Origin: Candidatus Peregrinibacteria bacterium RIFOXYB2_FULL_33_20
Lineage (GTDB): Bacteria; Patescibacteriota; Gracilibacteria; UBA1369; GWF2-33-10
Assembly: GCA_001788835.1 (NCBI GenBank)
Contig: MFXK01000021.1
Location: 1-40,152, forward strand
Reading direction: 5' to 3'
DNA: 40,152 nucleotides
This document shows positions 1-8,411 of this stretch, piece after piece (position 1 is the stretch's first letter; every line of letters starts with the position of its first letter). The notes under the pieces were generated by a model. The model was given only the letters and a program-made list of their open reading frames with translations. It was not told the DNA's origin and made no database searches. Position numbers and translations under genes: made by a program.

Positions 1-2094
1 ACAGGAAGCAGTGACCAGGGTAGCACAGGAAGTAGTGATCAGGGTAGCACAGAAGGTGGATCAGGTGGAGAAGATATGAGTGAAGATCAGGGTAGCACAG
101 GAAGCAGTGACCAGGGTAGCACAGAAGGTGGATCAGGTGGAGAAGATATGAGTGAAGATCAGGGTAGCAGTGGAACAGAAGACGACAATCAAGAGACAAA
201 TAATGAAGATGTCAATGAAACATCTTCTATCCTTCCAGATTTAGTTATTAATGATCTTGGACTTAACGATGACGTAGGAGTTATATTCGCAGAAGTATGT
301 AGCAATAACAATCAATCTTCTGATATAGAATTGACCCTTAGCGCCAACGGAGAAAGCCAAGTGATTACGTTGGATCATTTAGCTGTTAATGGATGTTATA
401 AGGTGCATGACTGGGCTATGTATCATTTCAATTTTGTCCAAAACACCACTTATTCATTAGGAGCAACTGTTGATGCCAATCAACATATTCCAGAATCTAA
501 TGAAGATAATAATAGTGCTTTTACAACCGTCGAAATTGAAGATAATCCTAACAGTAGTTTGATTTCTGATAAAAAGGCTGATTTAACTGTGCAAGATTTA
601 GGGCTTAATGAAGATACTGGTACTTTTTATGCGACAGTGTGCAGTTATAATCAATCTACTGACGATATAGATGTCACTTTTGATGCTAATGGTAAAGATA
701 AAACAATTACTTTGGATAATTTAGCTGTTGATGGATGTTACACTCCTTATAATTGGGACATGTATATGTTTGATTTAGATCCAAATATTACCTATCTATT
801 AACAGTTAGTGTCGATGGTAATAATTTGATAGATGAAGAAAATGAAAATAATAATAGTGCTACAAGAGAAGTTAATTTATCTGGTGAAACGGAGGGAGAA
901 AATAATGGTGGTGATGGAGCAACTGAAGATGCAGACTTATCAGATGACATAGATGATAATACAGATGATACAGAAGGAGCGACCGAAGATGCAAATTTAT
1001 CAGATGATAGTGTAGAACAAGGCAATAATAATTCATCAGAATCAGAACACGAACACGAACATCAAGGTGAAGGTACTTCGTCTGGTGAAGAAGATCAGGG
1101 GACAGGAACAACGGATCAGGGTAGCACAGGAAGCAGTGATCAGGGGACAGGAACAGCGGATCAGGGTAGCACAGGAAGCAGTGATCAGGGTAGCACAGGA
1201 AGCAGTGATCAGGGGACAGGAACAGCGGATCAGGGTAGCATAGGAAGCAGTGATCAGGGTAGCACAGGAAGCAGTGATCAGGGGACAGGAACAGCGGATC
1301 AGGGTAGCACAGGAAGCAGTGATCAGGGGCAGGGTACAGCTACTGGAGGAGATCAAGGAACAACTAGCGACCAATCAACAGGTCCTCTTGATTTATATTT
1401 AACAAATTTTAAGATGAGTGATGATAATAGTGTCATTTATGTTGATTTATGCACTGTGAATAGTAGTGCTCAAAATATTAAAATGTCCTGGACAGCTAAT
1501 GGAGTAACCAGTAGTTATACTATAGATCAACAAGTGGCTAATAGTTGTGTGACAATACCAAATGGCGGCACTTATGATTTCTATTTTAATAATTATGATA
1601 CCAGCGATTTAACAATAACTGTTGATCCTGACAATAGCATTGAGGAAAGCGATGAAACTAATAACATGCTTGTCGCAACGGTGAATGGAATTTTAGGTGG
1701 TGGCGCCATGACAGGTGATCAAGGAAGTAGCGGTACTGACACTAGCGATCAGGGTACAACCACAGGAGACCAATCAACAGGCCCCCTTGATTTATATTTA
1801 ACAAATTTTAAGATGAGTGATGATAATAGTGTTATTTATGTTGATTTATGCACTGTGAATAGTAGTGCTCAAAATATTAAAATGTCCTGGACAGCTAATG
1901 GTCTTACAACCAATTACACAATAGATCAACAAGTGGCTAATAGTTGTGTAACAATACCAAATGGTGGCACTTATGATTTTTATTTTAATAATTATGATAC
2001 CAGTGATTTAACAATAACGGTGGACACAGAAAATACTATCGTGGAGTCTGATGAGACTAATAATGTGCTTACTGGAACGGTTATAAAAAAATAA
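1..2094 (+). CDS. Large CARDB-domain, low-complexity surface protein (5' end missing)
   Basis: The reading frame is open from base 1, so the N-terminus and any signal peptide lie outside the window. The first ATG, at 76, is inside a repeat and is unlikely to be the start. The visible part holds four CARDB-like beta-sandwich domains, beginning near bases 235, 577, 1387 and 1786. Each starts with a D-L-x-[VL/Y]-x-[DN] strand and ends with an E(S/E)(N/D)E-x-NN motif, typical of CARDB adhesion modules. They are separated by acidic and Ser/Gly/Thr/Gln linkers built from DQGSTGSS-type units. Domains 3 and 4 are almost identical at DNA level (offset 399 bp), which points to recent duplication. Each domain carries two or so Cys residues. 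No LPXTG sorting motif or membrane anchor is seen at the C-terminus, which ends in VIKK. The role is inferred as a secreted or surface adhesion or stalk protein; the substrate is unknown. Confidence 0.8.
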   Translation, partial: TGSSDQGSTGSSDQGSTEGGSGGEDMSEDQGSTGSSDQGSTEGGSGGEDMSEDQGSSGTEDDNQETNNEDVNETSSILPDLVINDLGLNDDVGVIFAEVCSNNNQSSDIELTLSANGESQVITLDHLAVNGCYKVHDWAMYHFNFVQNTTYSLGATVDANQHIPESNEDNNSAFTTVEIEDNPNSSLISDKKADLTVQDLGLNEDTGTFYATVCSYNQSTDDIDVTFDANGKDKTITLDNLAVDGCYTPYNWDMYMFDLDPNITYLLTVSVDGNNLIDEENENNNSATREVNLSGETEGENNGGDGATEDADLSDDIDDNTDDTEGATEDANLSDDSVEQGNNNSSESEHEHEHQGEGTSSGEEDQGTGTTDQGSTGSSDQGTGTADQGSTGSSDQGSTGSSDQGTGTADQGSIGSSDQGSTGSSDQGTGTADQGSTGSSDQGQGTATGGDQGTTSDQSTGPLDLYLTNFKMSDDNSVIYVDLCTVNSSAQNIKMSWTANGVTSSYTIDQQVANSCVTIPNGGTYDFYFNNYDTSDLTITVDPDNSIEESDETNNMLVATVNGILGGGAMTGDQGSSGTDTSDQGTTTGDQSTGPLDLYLTNFKMSDDNSVIYVDLCTVNSSAQNIKMSWTANGLTTNYTIDQQVANSCVTIPNGGTYDFYFNNYDTSDLTITVDTENTIVESDETNNVLTGTVIKK
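1093..1329 (+). repeat. Tandem 24-bp linker repeats in CARDB gene
   Basis: Imperfect tandem copies of GATCAGGGTAGCACAGGAAG followed by CAGT (encoding DQGSTGSS) alternate with a variant encoding DQGTGTA. Related copies lie at 1-170. All keep the reading frame. Their near-identity makes copy-number slippage likely; this is inferred from the sequence only. Confidence 0.85.
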
Positions 2095-2102
2095 AAACAG
2101 AT

Positions 2103-2171
2103 TAGTTGCGCTCCGGGATATGGATGGAGATAAGAGATTAGTACCATATCCTGGAGTTAAGCAACTATTTT
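2103..2171 (+). terminator. Long hairpin followed by a T run, candidate terminator of CARDB gene
   Basis: TAGTTGC (2103-2109) pairs with GCAACTA (2161-2167). Inside it CTCCGGGATATGG pairs with CCATATCCTGGAG, with one G-U pair and a loop of about 20 nt. TTTT follows the outer arm closely. It starts 8 bases after the stop codon. The stem is longer than a usual intrinsic terminator, so it could also be another dispersed hairpin element. Confidence 0.55.
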
Positions 2172-2214
2172 AAAAGAAGACGGAGGAATTGAAATAGTAT
2201 TTCAAAAGTGAGAT

Positions 2215-2242
2215 TTGCAAAAATATTTTTTTATGATATAGT
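2215..2242 (+). promoter_or_regulatory. Promoter candidate and structured leader of the DEAD-box helicase gene
   Basis: TTGCAA (2215-2220), a 16-bp spacer and TATAGT (2237-2242) fit a sigma-70 promoter. Transcription would begin near 2249 and leave a leader of about 110 nt. The leader contains a CGGCT...AGCCG stem and a GTGGCCT (2311-2317) / AGGTCAC (2330-2336) stem followed by a T-rich stretch just before the ATG. A second, weaker -35/-10 pair (TTGAAT/TATATG) lies near 2284-2311. Confidence 0.4.
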
Positions 2243-2360
2243 TACACTACTGACGGCTTTTCTATAGATTAGCCGAAAACGACTTGAATCGGTTTGTGTC
2301 ATAGATATATGTGGCCTAGAGCTGAAATCAGGTCACTTATATTTTTTATCATTTACTTAA

Positions 2361-3500
2361 ATGAATGAGACAATCCCTCGTTTTGACGAGCTTGGCATTA
2401 CGCCAGAACTTTTGAATATTATTAGTAAATATTTCCAAACACCTACCGCTATTCAGCACAAAGTGATTCCAACCGCGATCAAAGGTCAGGATGTTGTTGG
2501 TGTGGCCCAAACAGGCACTGGTAAGACTTTGGCTTTTGGAGTGCCTATGCTTCAAAGAATATTTTTGGAGCAAGGACAGGGAATAGTAATTCTTCCTACT
2601 CGTGAGCTTGCCTTGCAAGTGGATGAAATGCTTAGAAAAATTGCCGGTCCTAAATTTCGAACCGCAGTTTTGATTGGAGGAGCATCAATGTGGCAGCAAA
2701 AACAAAGTTTGAGGAGAAATCCCCATGTTGTTGTGGCTACTCCAGGTAGATTGATGGATCATCTTCAACAAAGAAGTTATAGCTTAGCTACAGTAAAAAT
2801 TGTGGTGCTAGATGAAGCTGATAGAATGCTGGACATTGGTTTTTTACCTCAAATTAAACAGATATTATCCAAGTGTCCAGTTCAGCGCCAGACGATGTTG
2901 TTTTCAGCAACGATGCCGATCGAGGTTTCCAGAATAGCGACTCAGTATATGAAAAATCCTGTTCGTGTTGAGGTAGAGCCTTCTGGAACTGTTTCCGCCA
3001 AAATTGAACAAGGTGTTTTTATTATGGATAGAAAAGATAAAATACATAAATTGAAAAAACTGTTGAATGAAAATGATGGCACAATTCTAGTATTTGTGAG
3101 GACAAAACACGGTGCCAGAAAAATTACCACTTCCTTGCGGGATATTGGACATAAAGCCGCTGAAATACATTCCAACCGATCTTTGGCACAACGCAAAGAG
3201 GCAATTGCCGGATTCAAAGGTGGTAGATATCGAATATTGGTAGCGACAGATATTGCTTCTCGAGGTATTGATGTGAAGGACATTTCTTTGGTGATTAATT
3301 ACGATTTACCGGAAAATAGGGAAGATTATGTACATCGTATTGGCCGTACTGGTCGAGCTGGGAAAACTGGCAAAGCTTTGAGTTTTGTTACTTATGAAGA
3401 GAAAAGATACATTAGACGTATAGAACAACTGATAGCCAAAAGACTACCAATTATTTCTGTAGAACCACGAAGTTTTAAAGCTCCTGTTCGTTTTAGATAA
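2361..3500 (+). CDS. DEAD-box ATP-dependent RNA helicase (RhlE-like)
   Basis: Unwinds structured RNA using ATP, probably in ribosome assembly or mRNA turnover in the cytoplasm. All superfamily 2 motifs are present in order: Q-motif region (PTAIQ), Walker A AQTGTGKT, PTRELALQ, TPGRL, Walker B DEAD, SAT, then in the second RecA domain ILVFVRTK, ATDIASRGID and HRIGRTGRAG. At 379 residues it is the bare two-domain core with a very short C-terminal tail and none of the basic or RNA-binding extensions of CsdA/DbpA. This is why I prefer RhlE-like and give no symbol. The ATG at 2361 starts just before the Q motif and has no clear Shine-Dalgarno box. The structured leader could give cold or autoregulatory control, as known for other DEAD-box genes; that is inference. 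Confidence 0.93.
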   Translation: MNETIPRFDELGITPELLNIISKYFQTPTAIQHKVIPTAIKGQDVVGVAQTGTGKTLAFGVPMLQRIFLEQGQGIVILPTRELALQVDEMLRKIAGPKFRTAVLIGGASMWQQKQSLRRNPHVVVATPGRLMDHLQQRSYSLATVKIVVLDEADRMLDIGFLPQIKQILSKCPVQRQTMLFSATMPIEVSRIATQYMKNPVRVEVEPSGTVSAKIEQGVFIMDRKDKIHKLKKLLNENDGTILVFVRTKHGARKITTSLRDIGHKAAEIHSNRSLAQRKEAIAGFKGGRYRILVATDIASRGIDVKDISLVINYDLPENREDYVHRIGRTGRAGKTGKALSFVTYEEKRYIRRIEQLIAKRLPIISVEPRSFKAPVRFR

Positions 3501-3506
3501 AAAAAC

Positions 3507-3536
3507 TTGACTAGTGAGCGTGTGTTCACCTATATT
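3507..3536 (+). promoter_or_regulatory. Promoter candidate of recQ
   Basis: TTGACT (3507-3512), an 18-bp spacer and TATATT (3531-3536) lie immediately after the helicase stop codon. A start of transcription near 3543 leaves about 25 nt before the ATG at 3568. The promoter covers the upstream part of the open frame, which argues against the earlier alternative start at 3514. Confidence 0.6.
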
Positions 3537-3567
3537 GCTTTTACTTGTTTTATATTTTTTTACACAT

Positions 3568-5724
3568 ATGTATGATAATTTTCAGGCTAAGATATTGCTT
3601 AAGCAATATTTTGGTTATGAAGAGTTTAAACCGCTTCAGGCAGAAATTATTGCTAACGTTTTAGCGGGTAAAGATTCTTTGGTTCTGATGCCAACTGGCG
3701 GTGGTAAGTCTATGTGTTATCAATTGCCAGCTTTATCTTTCCCAGGCTTGACTTTGGTGATTTCTCCTTTGATATCTTTGATGAAAGACCAGGTTGATGG
3801 TTTGAATACAATCGGAATTAAGGCCGCTTTTATTAATAGCACTCTGAACGACCAGGAAATAGCTCAGATCAAAGCAGAGGCTGTAAGTCAAAATTTGAAA
3901 ATTTTATATATTGCTCCAGAAAGATTGGTGACTCAAAATTTTCAGGATTTTCTATCTAAATTGCAAATAAATTTGATTGCTATTGATGAGGCTCATTGTA
4001 TTTCCGAGTATGGACATGATTTTCGTCCTGATTATCAAAATCTAACAATTTTAAGGAAAGTTTTTCCCACTGTGCCAATAATTGCTTTAACAGCTACGGC
4101 TACGACTAAGGTTCAAAAAGATATCATTGATCAGCTGAATATTCATGAAGCTAAAGTTTTTTTATCCAGTTTTGATCGTCAGAATTTATCTTACATTGTT
4201 TACCCTAAGAAAAATGCTTTTTCTTCGTTGCTTCAGTTATTAGAAAAATATCGGGATCAATCAGTTATTATTTATTGTCTATCCAGAAAAGATACTGAAA
4301 ATTTGGCTCTTAATTTGCAAAATAATGGATTTAAAGCTCTTGCTTATCATGCTGGTTTGGACAGTCAGAGACGTCATGAGATTCAAGACAAATTTATTAA
4401 AGACGAGGTGGATATAATTACGGCGACTATCGCTTTTGGTATGGGAATCGATAAACCAGATGTACGTTTGGTTGTACATTATGACTTGCCAAAAAATTTG
4501 GAAGGCTATTATCAGGAAACGGGTCGAGCTGGAAGGGATTCTCTTCCTTCAGAGTGCGTGCTTTTTTATTCTTACGGAGATAAGATCAAGCAAGATTTTT
4601 TTATTAAGCAAATTGAAAATCAGGAAGAAAAACAAAGAGCATTCCATAAATTGGAACAGATGATCAGTTTTTGTAAATTAAATAGTTGTCGACGGCAGTA
4701 TTTACTTCGATATTTTGGTGAAGATTATTTCAAAGAGAACTGTCAGGCTTGTGATGTTTGTTTGAATCCAGTAGAAGAATTTGATGGTACTGAAATCACC
4801 AAGAAAATTTTATCAGCTATTATTCGCGTTGGCCAAAATTTTGGGTCTGCTTATATTATTAGATTGTTGCTAGGTAGTAATGACCAGAGGATTTTGGACA
4901 ATAAGCATGATGGCCTATCAGTGTTTGGTATTGTGGCGGACTTTGACAGAAGCGAATTGAGAAACCTTGTTGAAGCTTTACTTCAAAAAGGTTTGATTCA
5001 AAAAAGTGAAGGTCAATATCCTACTTTGAAGGTTAGCGTCAAAGGCTTAGATTTTTTGAAAAAAAGTGAGCCGTTGTTTCTACCTAAGCCACGCAAATCA
5101 GAGCTTATCAAAAAAGAGAAAAAAGCGTTTCAATATGATGAGATTTTATTCCAAAAGTTGCGAATTTTAAGGAAAGAACTGGCTGATGAGAGAGGAGTGC
5201 CGCCTTTTATAATATTTAACGATAGTTCTTTGCAACAGATGGCTTGCTCCTGCCCAAAAACTTTAGCTGATTTTGCCAAAATTCATGGCGTAGGACAGGA
5301 AAAATTGAAATATTTTGGCTCTGTTTTTGTGGAATTAATTAAAAATTATTGCAGTGAAGCTGATATAGGTTTTGTTAGGAACCAGCATACTATAAGAAAT
5401 ATAAAAAGAGTTGGCTCGACTTATGATGAAACACTGCAATTGTTTTTACAAAAATTCTCTCTTAAACAAATAGCCGAGAAACGACAAGTTAAAATTGGCA
5501 CTATTATTGATCATATCGAAAAATTATTGACGATAAATGATAGTTTGGATATAGAGTATTTGAAGCCAGCTCCAGAAGTTTTTGATAAAATTGCTCAAGC
5601 TTTTCAAAACGTAGACGGGGTAGCTTTACGACCAGTTTTTGATTACTTGCGTGGTGAATATTCTTACGATGAAATTAAATTAATTAGGTTGTTTATAGTC
5701 ACAAATCAGAGAAAAATTCAGTAA
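3568..5724 (+). CDS. recQ: ATP-dependent DNA helicase RecQ
   Basis: 3'-5' DNA helicase of recombinational repair. I place the start at the ATG 3568 (718 residues) because the N-terminus then reads MYDNFQAKILLKQYFGYEEF, matching the family. The 18 codons upstream are hydrophobic junk translated from the promoter. Visible domains are Walker A PTGGGKS, Walker B DEAH, the RecQ loop CISEYGHDFRP (Tyr where Trp is usual), ATIAFGMGIDKPDVR, and QETGRAGRD. A zinc-binding Cys cluster (CRRQYLLRYFGE...CQACDVC) follows, then a winged-helix RQC region, an HRDC domain (LRILRKELADERGVPPFIIF) and a C-terminal helix-turn-helix unit (FSLKQIAEKRQV) of the type often appended to RecQ. All key residues appear intact. 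Confidence 0.96.
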   Translation: MYDNFQAKILLKQYFGYEEFKPLQAEIIANVLAGKDSLVLMPTGGGKSMCYQLPALSFPGLTLVISPLISLMKDQVDGLNTIGIKAAFINSTLNDQEIAQIKAEAVSQNLKILYIAPERLVTQNFQDFLSKLQINLIAIDEAHCISEYGHDFRPDYQNLTILRKVFPTVPIIALTATATTKVQKDIIDQLNIHEAKVFLSSFDRQNLSYIVYPKKNAFSSLLQLLEKYRDQSVIIYCLSRKDTENLALNLQNNGFKALAYHAGLDSQRRHEIQDKFIKDEVDIITATIAFGMGIDKPDVRLVVHYDLPKNLEGYYQETGRAGRDSLPSECVLFYSYGDKIKQDFFIKQIENQEEKQRAFHKLEQMISFCKLNSCRRQYLLRYFGEDYFKENCQACDVCLNPVEEFDGTEITKKILSAIIRVGQNFGSAYIIRLLLGSNDQRILDNKHDGLSVFGIVADFDRSELRNLVEALLQKGLIQKSEGQYPTLKVSVKGLDFLKKSEPLFLPKPRKSELIKKEKKAFQYDEILFQKLRILRKELADERGVPPFIIFNDSSLQQMACSCPKTLADFAKIHGVGQEKLKYFGSVFVELIKNYCSEADIGFVRNQHTIRNIKRVGSTYDETLQLFLQKFSLKQIAEKRQVKIGTIIDHIEKLLTINDSLDIEYLKPAPEVFDKIAQAFQNVDGVALRPVFDYLRGEYSYDEIKLIRLFIVTNQRKIQ

Positions 5725-5828
5725 AGAATTTGACTCGCACATAACATAACAGTATCTCATTTGGGAAAGGTGGTCAGTATCGCAGAGATGAGCTTTTTAA
5801 AATTTAGTTTAAATTCGTAATTATTGTT

Positions 5829-5836
5829 GATATACT
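5829..5836 (+). promoter_or_regulatory. Extended -10 promoter candidate of the lipoprotein gene
   Basis: TATACT (5831-5836) is preceded by TG (extended -10 form TGATATACT). No good -35 is visible. It lies about 35 nt upstream of the ATG at 5870. The 145 bp after recQ otherwise hold no recognisable element. Confidence 0.35.
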
Positions 5837-5869
5837 TGGAGTGTTTAATTTTTCAATAATATATTTTCC

Positions 5870-6448
5870 ATGAAAAAGTTTTTAATCACGATTTTGTTGT
5901 TTTTTGTTGCTGTGTTTGTATCTGCTTGTGGCGGGAGTAGTAATGATAATAGTGATACCACTGTTAATGATAATGTGAATTTTAAATTATATGCCAGTCA
6001 GGATTTCGCAATTCGTTATCCGATTGATTGGGAAGTGAAAACAGCTTTTGATGGTAAATTTCCTGATTCTACTGTGATCGTTTTTGTGAATATCACCGAT
6101 AAAGCTTCTTTGAAGGCTAATATTAATATTGATAGACGATCAGTTTCAAATGTTGACAATATTAGTTTTGCCAAGCAGATGCTGAATAGGCATGAAACGG
6201 ATTTGATTGAATATAAGAAAATTGCTGAACAGAATTTGAAAGTAAAAGTTAGCGGTGAAGCCAAAGATACCGTTATGACGGTGTTTGAAGGAAAAAATAA
6301 GACTGATGGCGATAGATTTCAATTTATTCAAATATACGCAGTGAAAGGCAGTTACGCCTATATCGCTACCGGCACCATGCTGGCTGCTGCAGATGAAGCT
6401 ACCATTCAAGCCATTACTTCCAGTTTGAAGACTTTGGAAATTAATTAA
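5870..6448 (+). CDS. Lipoprotein with PsbP-like fold
   Basis: The first 19 residues form a type II signal peptide, with lipobox VSA|C and the lipidated Cys at residue 20, followed by a Gly/Ser/Asn/Asp linker. The mature part begins FKLYASQDFAIRYPIDWEVK. The F-x-IRYPxxW signature, and the alternation of strands ending in a helix with the motif ITSSLKTLEI, resemble the PsbP/Mog1-type (DUF1795-like) fold found in many bacterial lipoproteins. The protein would sit on the outer face of the cytoplasmic membrane. No catalytic residues can be named. Its stop codon overlaps the stop of the convergent regulator gene by 4 bases, so the two share no room for a separate terminator. Confidence 0.75.
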   Translation: MKKFLITILLFFVAVFVSACGGSSNDNSDTTVNDNVNFKLYASQDFAIRYPIDWEVKTAFDGKFPDSTVIVFVNITDKASLKANINIDRRSVSNVDNISFAKQMLNRHETDLIEYKKIAEQNLKVKVSGEAKDTVMTVFEGKNKTDGDRFQFIQIYAVKGSYAYIATGTMLAAADEATIQAITSSLKTLEIN

Positions 6449-7119
6449 TCATGACTACCTAATTTGTAGCCAATGCCTCTGATAGTATGAATCAGATTTG
6501 GCTTATTTTCGATATTTATTTTTTTGCGGATATTGTTGATGTGGGAGTCAATAGTATTGTAAACAATGGCGGTATTGCTATCCCAAATATGGTTGAGGAT
6601 ATTAGTTCTCTGGATGGCGATATTTGGATGCATCAACAAATATTCCAGTAAATAAAATTCTTTTTTTCTTAGATAAATCATTTTGTTACCGCGCTTGACG
6701 ATGTGCTGTTTGCGATTAAGAGTCAGATCGGCGAAGGTCAAAACGTCTTGGGATTTTTCGTGTTTAGTTTCCTTAACGCACCAGCGAAGCAATGGCCCGA
6801 GGTTTTCAAAGTGAAAATTTGGCACTAAAAAACAATAACTTAGATGATCAGATTCTGGCGTTTTTTTGATCCTCAAAGTGCTTCGATGCAGGACTAAGAC
6901 TTTTAGTTCCGGATAATGATTTAGTAAAATGTGGGTTTCATATAATTCATCTTGGCTGATTTGACTATCTATTAACACAATATCAATTTTTTTATATAGA
7001 AATAAAACATGTAAATTACTGATATAGCTGACAGTAATTAAGTGGATATTTTCAGATTTTAATTTTTCTTTGATGTTTCGGGAAAAAATAAAATCGGTGC
7101 TGACAAGAATGGCATTCAT
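6445..7119 (-). CDS. OmpR/PhoB-type response regulator with degenerate receiver
   Basis: The start is chosen at 7119 (224 residues, MNAILVSTDFIFSRN), which places the N-terminus at the usual first strand of a receiver domain. The frame extends upstream only through unusual TTG codons. Asp51 in IVLIDSQ sits at the phospho-acceptor position and D9 is the only acidic residue of the N-terminal pocket. The Lys-Pro motif of beta-5 is replaced (FLVPNF), so normal phosphorylation-driven switching is doubtful. Residues from about 125 form a winged-helix Trans_reg_C domain with the typical DSHINNIRKKI recognition helix and IRGIGYKL wing. No histidine kinase gene is adjacent. It may act without a kinase; that is inference. 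Confidence 0.85.
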   Translation of the reverse strand: MNAILVSTDFIFSRNIKEKLKSENIHLITVSYISNLHVLFLYKKIDIVLIDSQISQDELYETHILLNHYPELKVLVLHRSTLRIKKTPESDHLSYCFLVPNFHFENLGPLLRWCVKETKHEKSQDVLTFADLTLNRKQHIVKRGNKMIYLRKKEFYLLEYLLMHPNIAIQRTNILNHIWDSNTAIVYNTIDSHINNIRKKINIENKPNLIHTIRGIGYKLGSHD

Positions 7120-7305
7120 AGTAAATAATAAAGACAACCTTAAGGTAGGCGCTATGTCTTTCAAAAAACAAAGTGGCAATTGGAAATGACATTGGAAATT
7201 GGCGTCAATCGGATATGTTTTTTGAAAAAGACTTTGATGATTGATTATTATTGGTATTATGAAAAATTTAAATGAGTCAAACTTATTTAATTCTGTTGAA
7301 AAATT

Positions 7306-7334
7306 TTGACAGAGAAAGTACTAGAGTTTATAAA
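7306..7334 (+). promoter_or_regulatory. Promoter candidate of exonuclease III gene
   Basis: A perfect TTGACA (7306-7311), a 17-bp spacer beginning GAGAAAG, and TATAAA (7329-7334). Transcription would start near 7341 and give a 60-nt leader without an obvious Shine-Dalgarno box. The spacer start resembles the TTGACAGAGAGAG boxes at 33124 and 35082. Confidence 0.7.
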
Positions 7335-7404
7335 ATAATAAAAATGAAAAAATTTTCGTTTGTACAGAAAATTTACAAAGTTGTTGTAAGAACAAACAAT
7401 TGCT

Positions 7405-8181
7405 ATGAAAATTATTTCTTGGAATGTTAATGGAATTAGAGCGATTTCCAAAAAAAGAGAATTTTGGGACTTTTTGGAGGATTTTTCACCTGATATTTTG
7501 GCTTTGCAGGAAGTGAAATCAGAAAAATATAAACTTTCTATGGATATTTTACAGCCACCTGGAGGATATTTTGCCTATTTTAATTGCGCCAAAAGGCCAG
7601 GATACAGTGGAGTGGCGATTTATAGTAAAAAACAAATTTTAAATATTTCACAAACAATTGGTATTAAAGAATTTGATGAAGAGGGGAGGTTTATGGAGAT
7701 AGATTTTGGAGATTTTATTTTATTTAATGTGTATTTCCCTAATGGCGGTTCAGGCGAGTTGCGTTTGAAATTTAAATTAGATTTTTATGATAAATTTTTA
7801 CAGCATATTTTAGATTTAAAATCGCAGGGAAAAGGTATTATTGTGGGGGGGGATTTCAATACTGCTCATACGGAAATTGATTTAGCCAGACCAAAAGAAA
7901 ATGAGAGTATTTCAGGCTTTATGCCGATTGAAAGGCACTGGGTGGATAAATATTTAAGACATGGTTTGGTAGATATTTTTCGACAAATTCATCCTGACAA
8001 AAAGAATGCCTATACTTGGTGGAGTATGAGAACCGCGGCTAGAGTCAGAAATATTGGCTGGCGGATTGATTATTTTCTGATAACGTCAGATTTAATGCCA
8101 AGGATCAAGCAGGCAGAAATTTTATCAGAAGTTATTGGTTCAGATCATTGCCCGATATTGTTGGAGATTGAGATGGATTAA
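7405..8181 (+). CDS. xth: Exodeoxyribonuclease III / AP endonuclease
   Basis: Mg2+-dependent enzyme of base-excision repair that cuts 5' of abasic sites. Its 258 residues match the family length. Catalytic landmarks are in order: MKIISWNVNGIRA with Asn7; LQEVK with the metal ligand Glu36; NVYFPNGG with Tyr110; GGDFN with Asp150 and Asn152; TWWS; RIDYFL; and the C-terminal SDH with Asp247 and His248. The start is the Met of the conserved first strand. The gene is monocistronic and ends 3 bp from the convergent tRNA gene. Confidence 0.96.
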   Translation: MKIISWNVNGIRAISKKREFWDFLEDFSPDILALQEVKSEKYKLSMDILQPPGGYFAYFNCAKRPGYSGVAIYSKKQILNISQTIGIKEFDEEGRFMEIDFGDFILFNVYFPNGGSGELRLKFKLDFYDKFLQHILDLKSQGKGIIVGGDFNTAHTEIDLARPKENESISGFMPIERHWVDKYLRHGLVDIFRQIHPDKKNAYTWWSMRTAARVRNIGWRIDYFLITSDLMPRIKQAEILSEVIGSDHCPILLEIEMD

Positions 8182-8184
8182 AAA

Positions 8185-8258
8185 TGGCTCCGGAACTTGG
8201 AGTCGAACCAAGATACTCGCCTCCAGAGGGCGATGTCCTACCATTAGACGATTCCGGA
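8185..8258 (-). tRNA. tRNA-Gln (anticodon CUG)
   Basis: Read on the minus strand, the acceptor arms TCCGGAA and TTCCGGA pair perfectly, followed by discriminator G and an encoded CCA. A 3-bp D stem (GTC/GAC), a 5-bp anticodon stem (TCGCC/GGCGA) with loop CTCTGGA, and a T arm with GGTTCGACTCC are present. The anticodon CTG reads CAG. U1-A72 is typical of tRNA-Gln. Length is 74 nt including CCA. Confidence 0.95.
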
Positions 8259-8278
8259 TCTTCCTCCACATTAAATCA

Positions 8279-8311
8279 TTTTTAGTTTGATCTGAAAAGT
8301 CAAACTAAAAA
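8279..8311. other. Perfect 12-bp inverted repeat upstream of tRNA-Gln
   Basis: TTTTTAGTTTGA and TCAAACTAAAAA flank a 9-nt loop. On the minus strand one arm carries a TTGACT box about 17 bp from a weak AATGAT, so the palindrome may overlap the tRNA promoter. On the plus strand it could end readthrough. Either function is unproven. Confidence 0.4.
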
Positions 8312-8411
8312 TTTTAAAAAATAATGTAATATTATTGTATTTTGATGTTTATGAAAATTTGCAATTTGTAGAAGAAAATTATACTTTTAAAGAGATTTTT
8401 AACCTAAAAAC

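Noticed and set aside
1042-1374. Long minus-strand open frame rich in Cys and Ser opposite the CARDB linker
   Set aside because: It is the complement of a 24-bp coding repeat, so the absence of stops is inherited from the repeat. The plus frame has proper domains.
3514-3567. Earlier start for RecQ giving a hydrophobic N-terminus
   Set aside because: It overlaps the TTGACT/TATATT promoter, and the family N-terminus begins at the ATG 3568.
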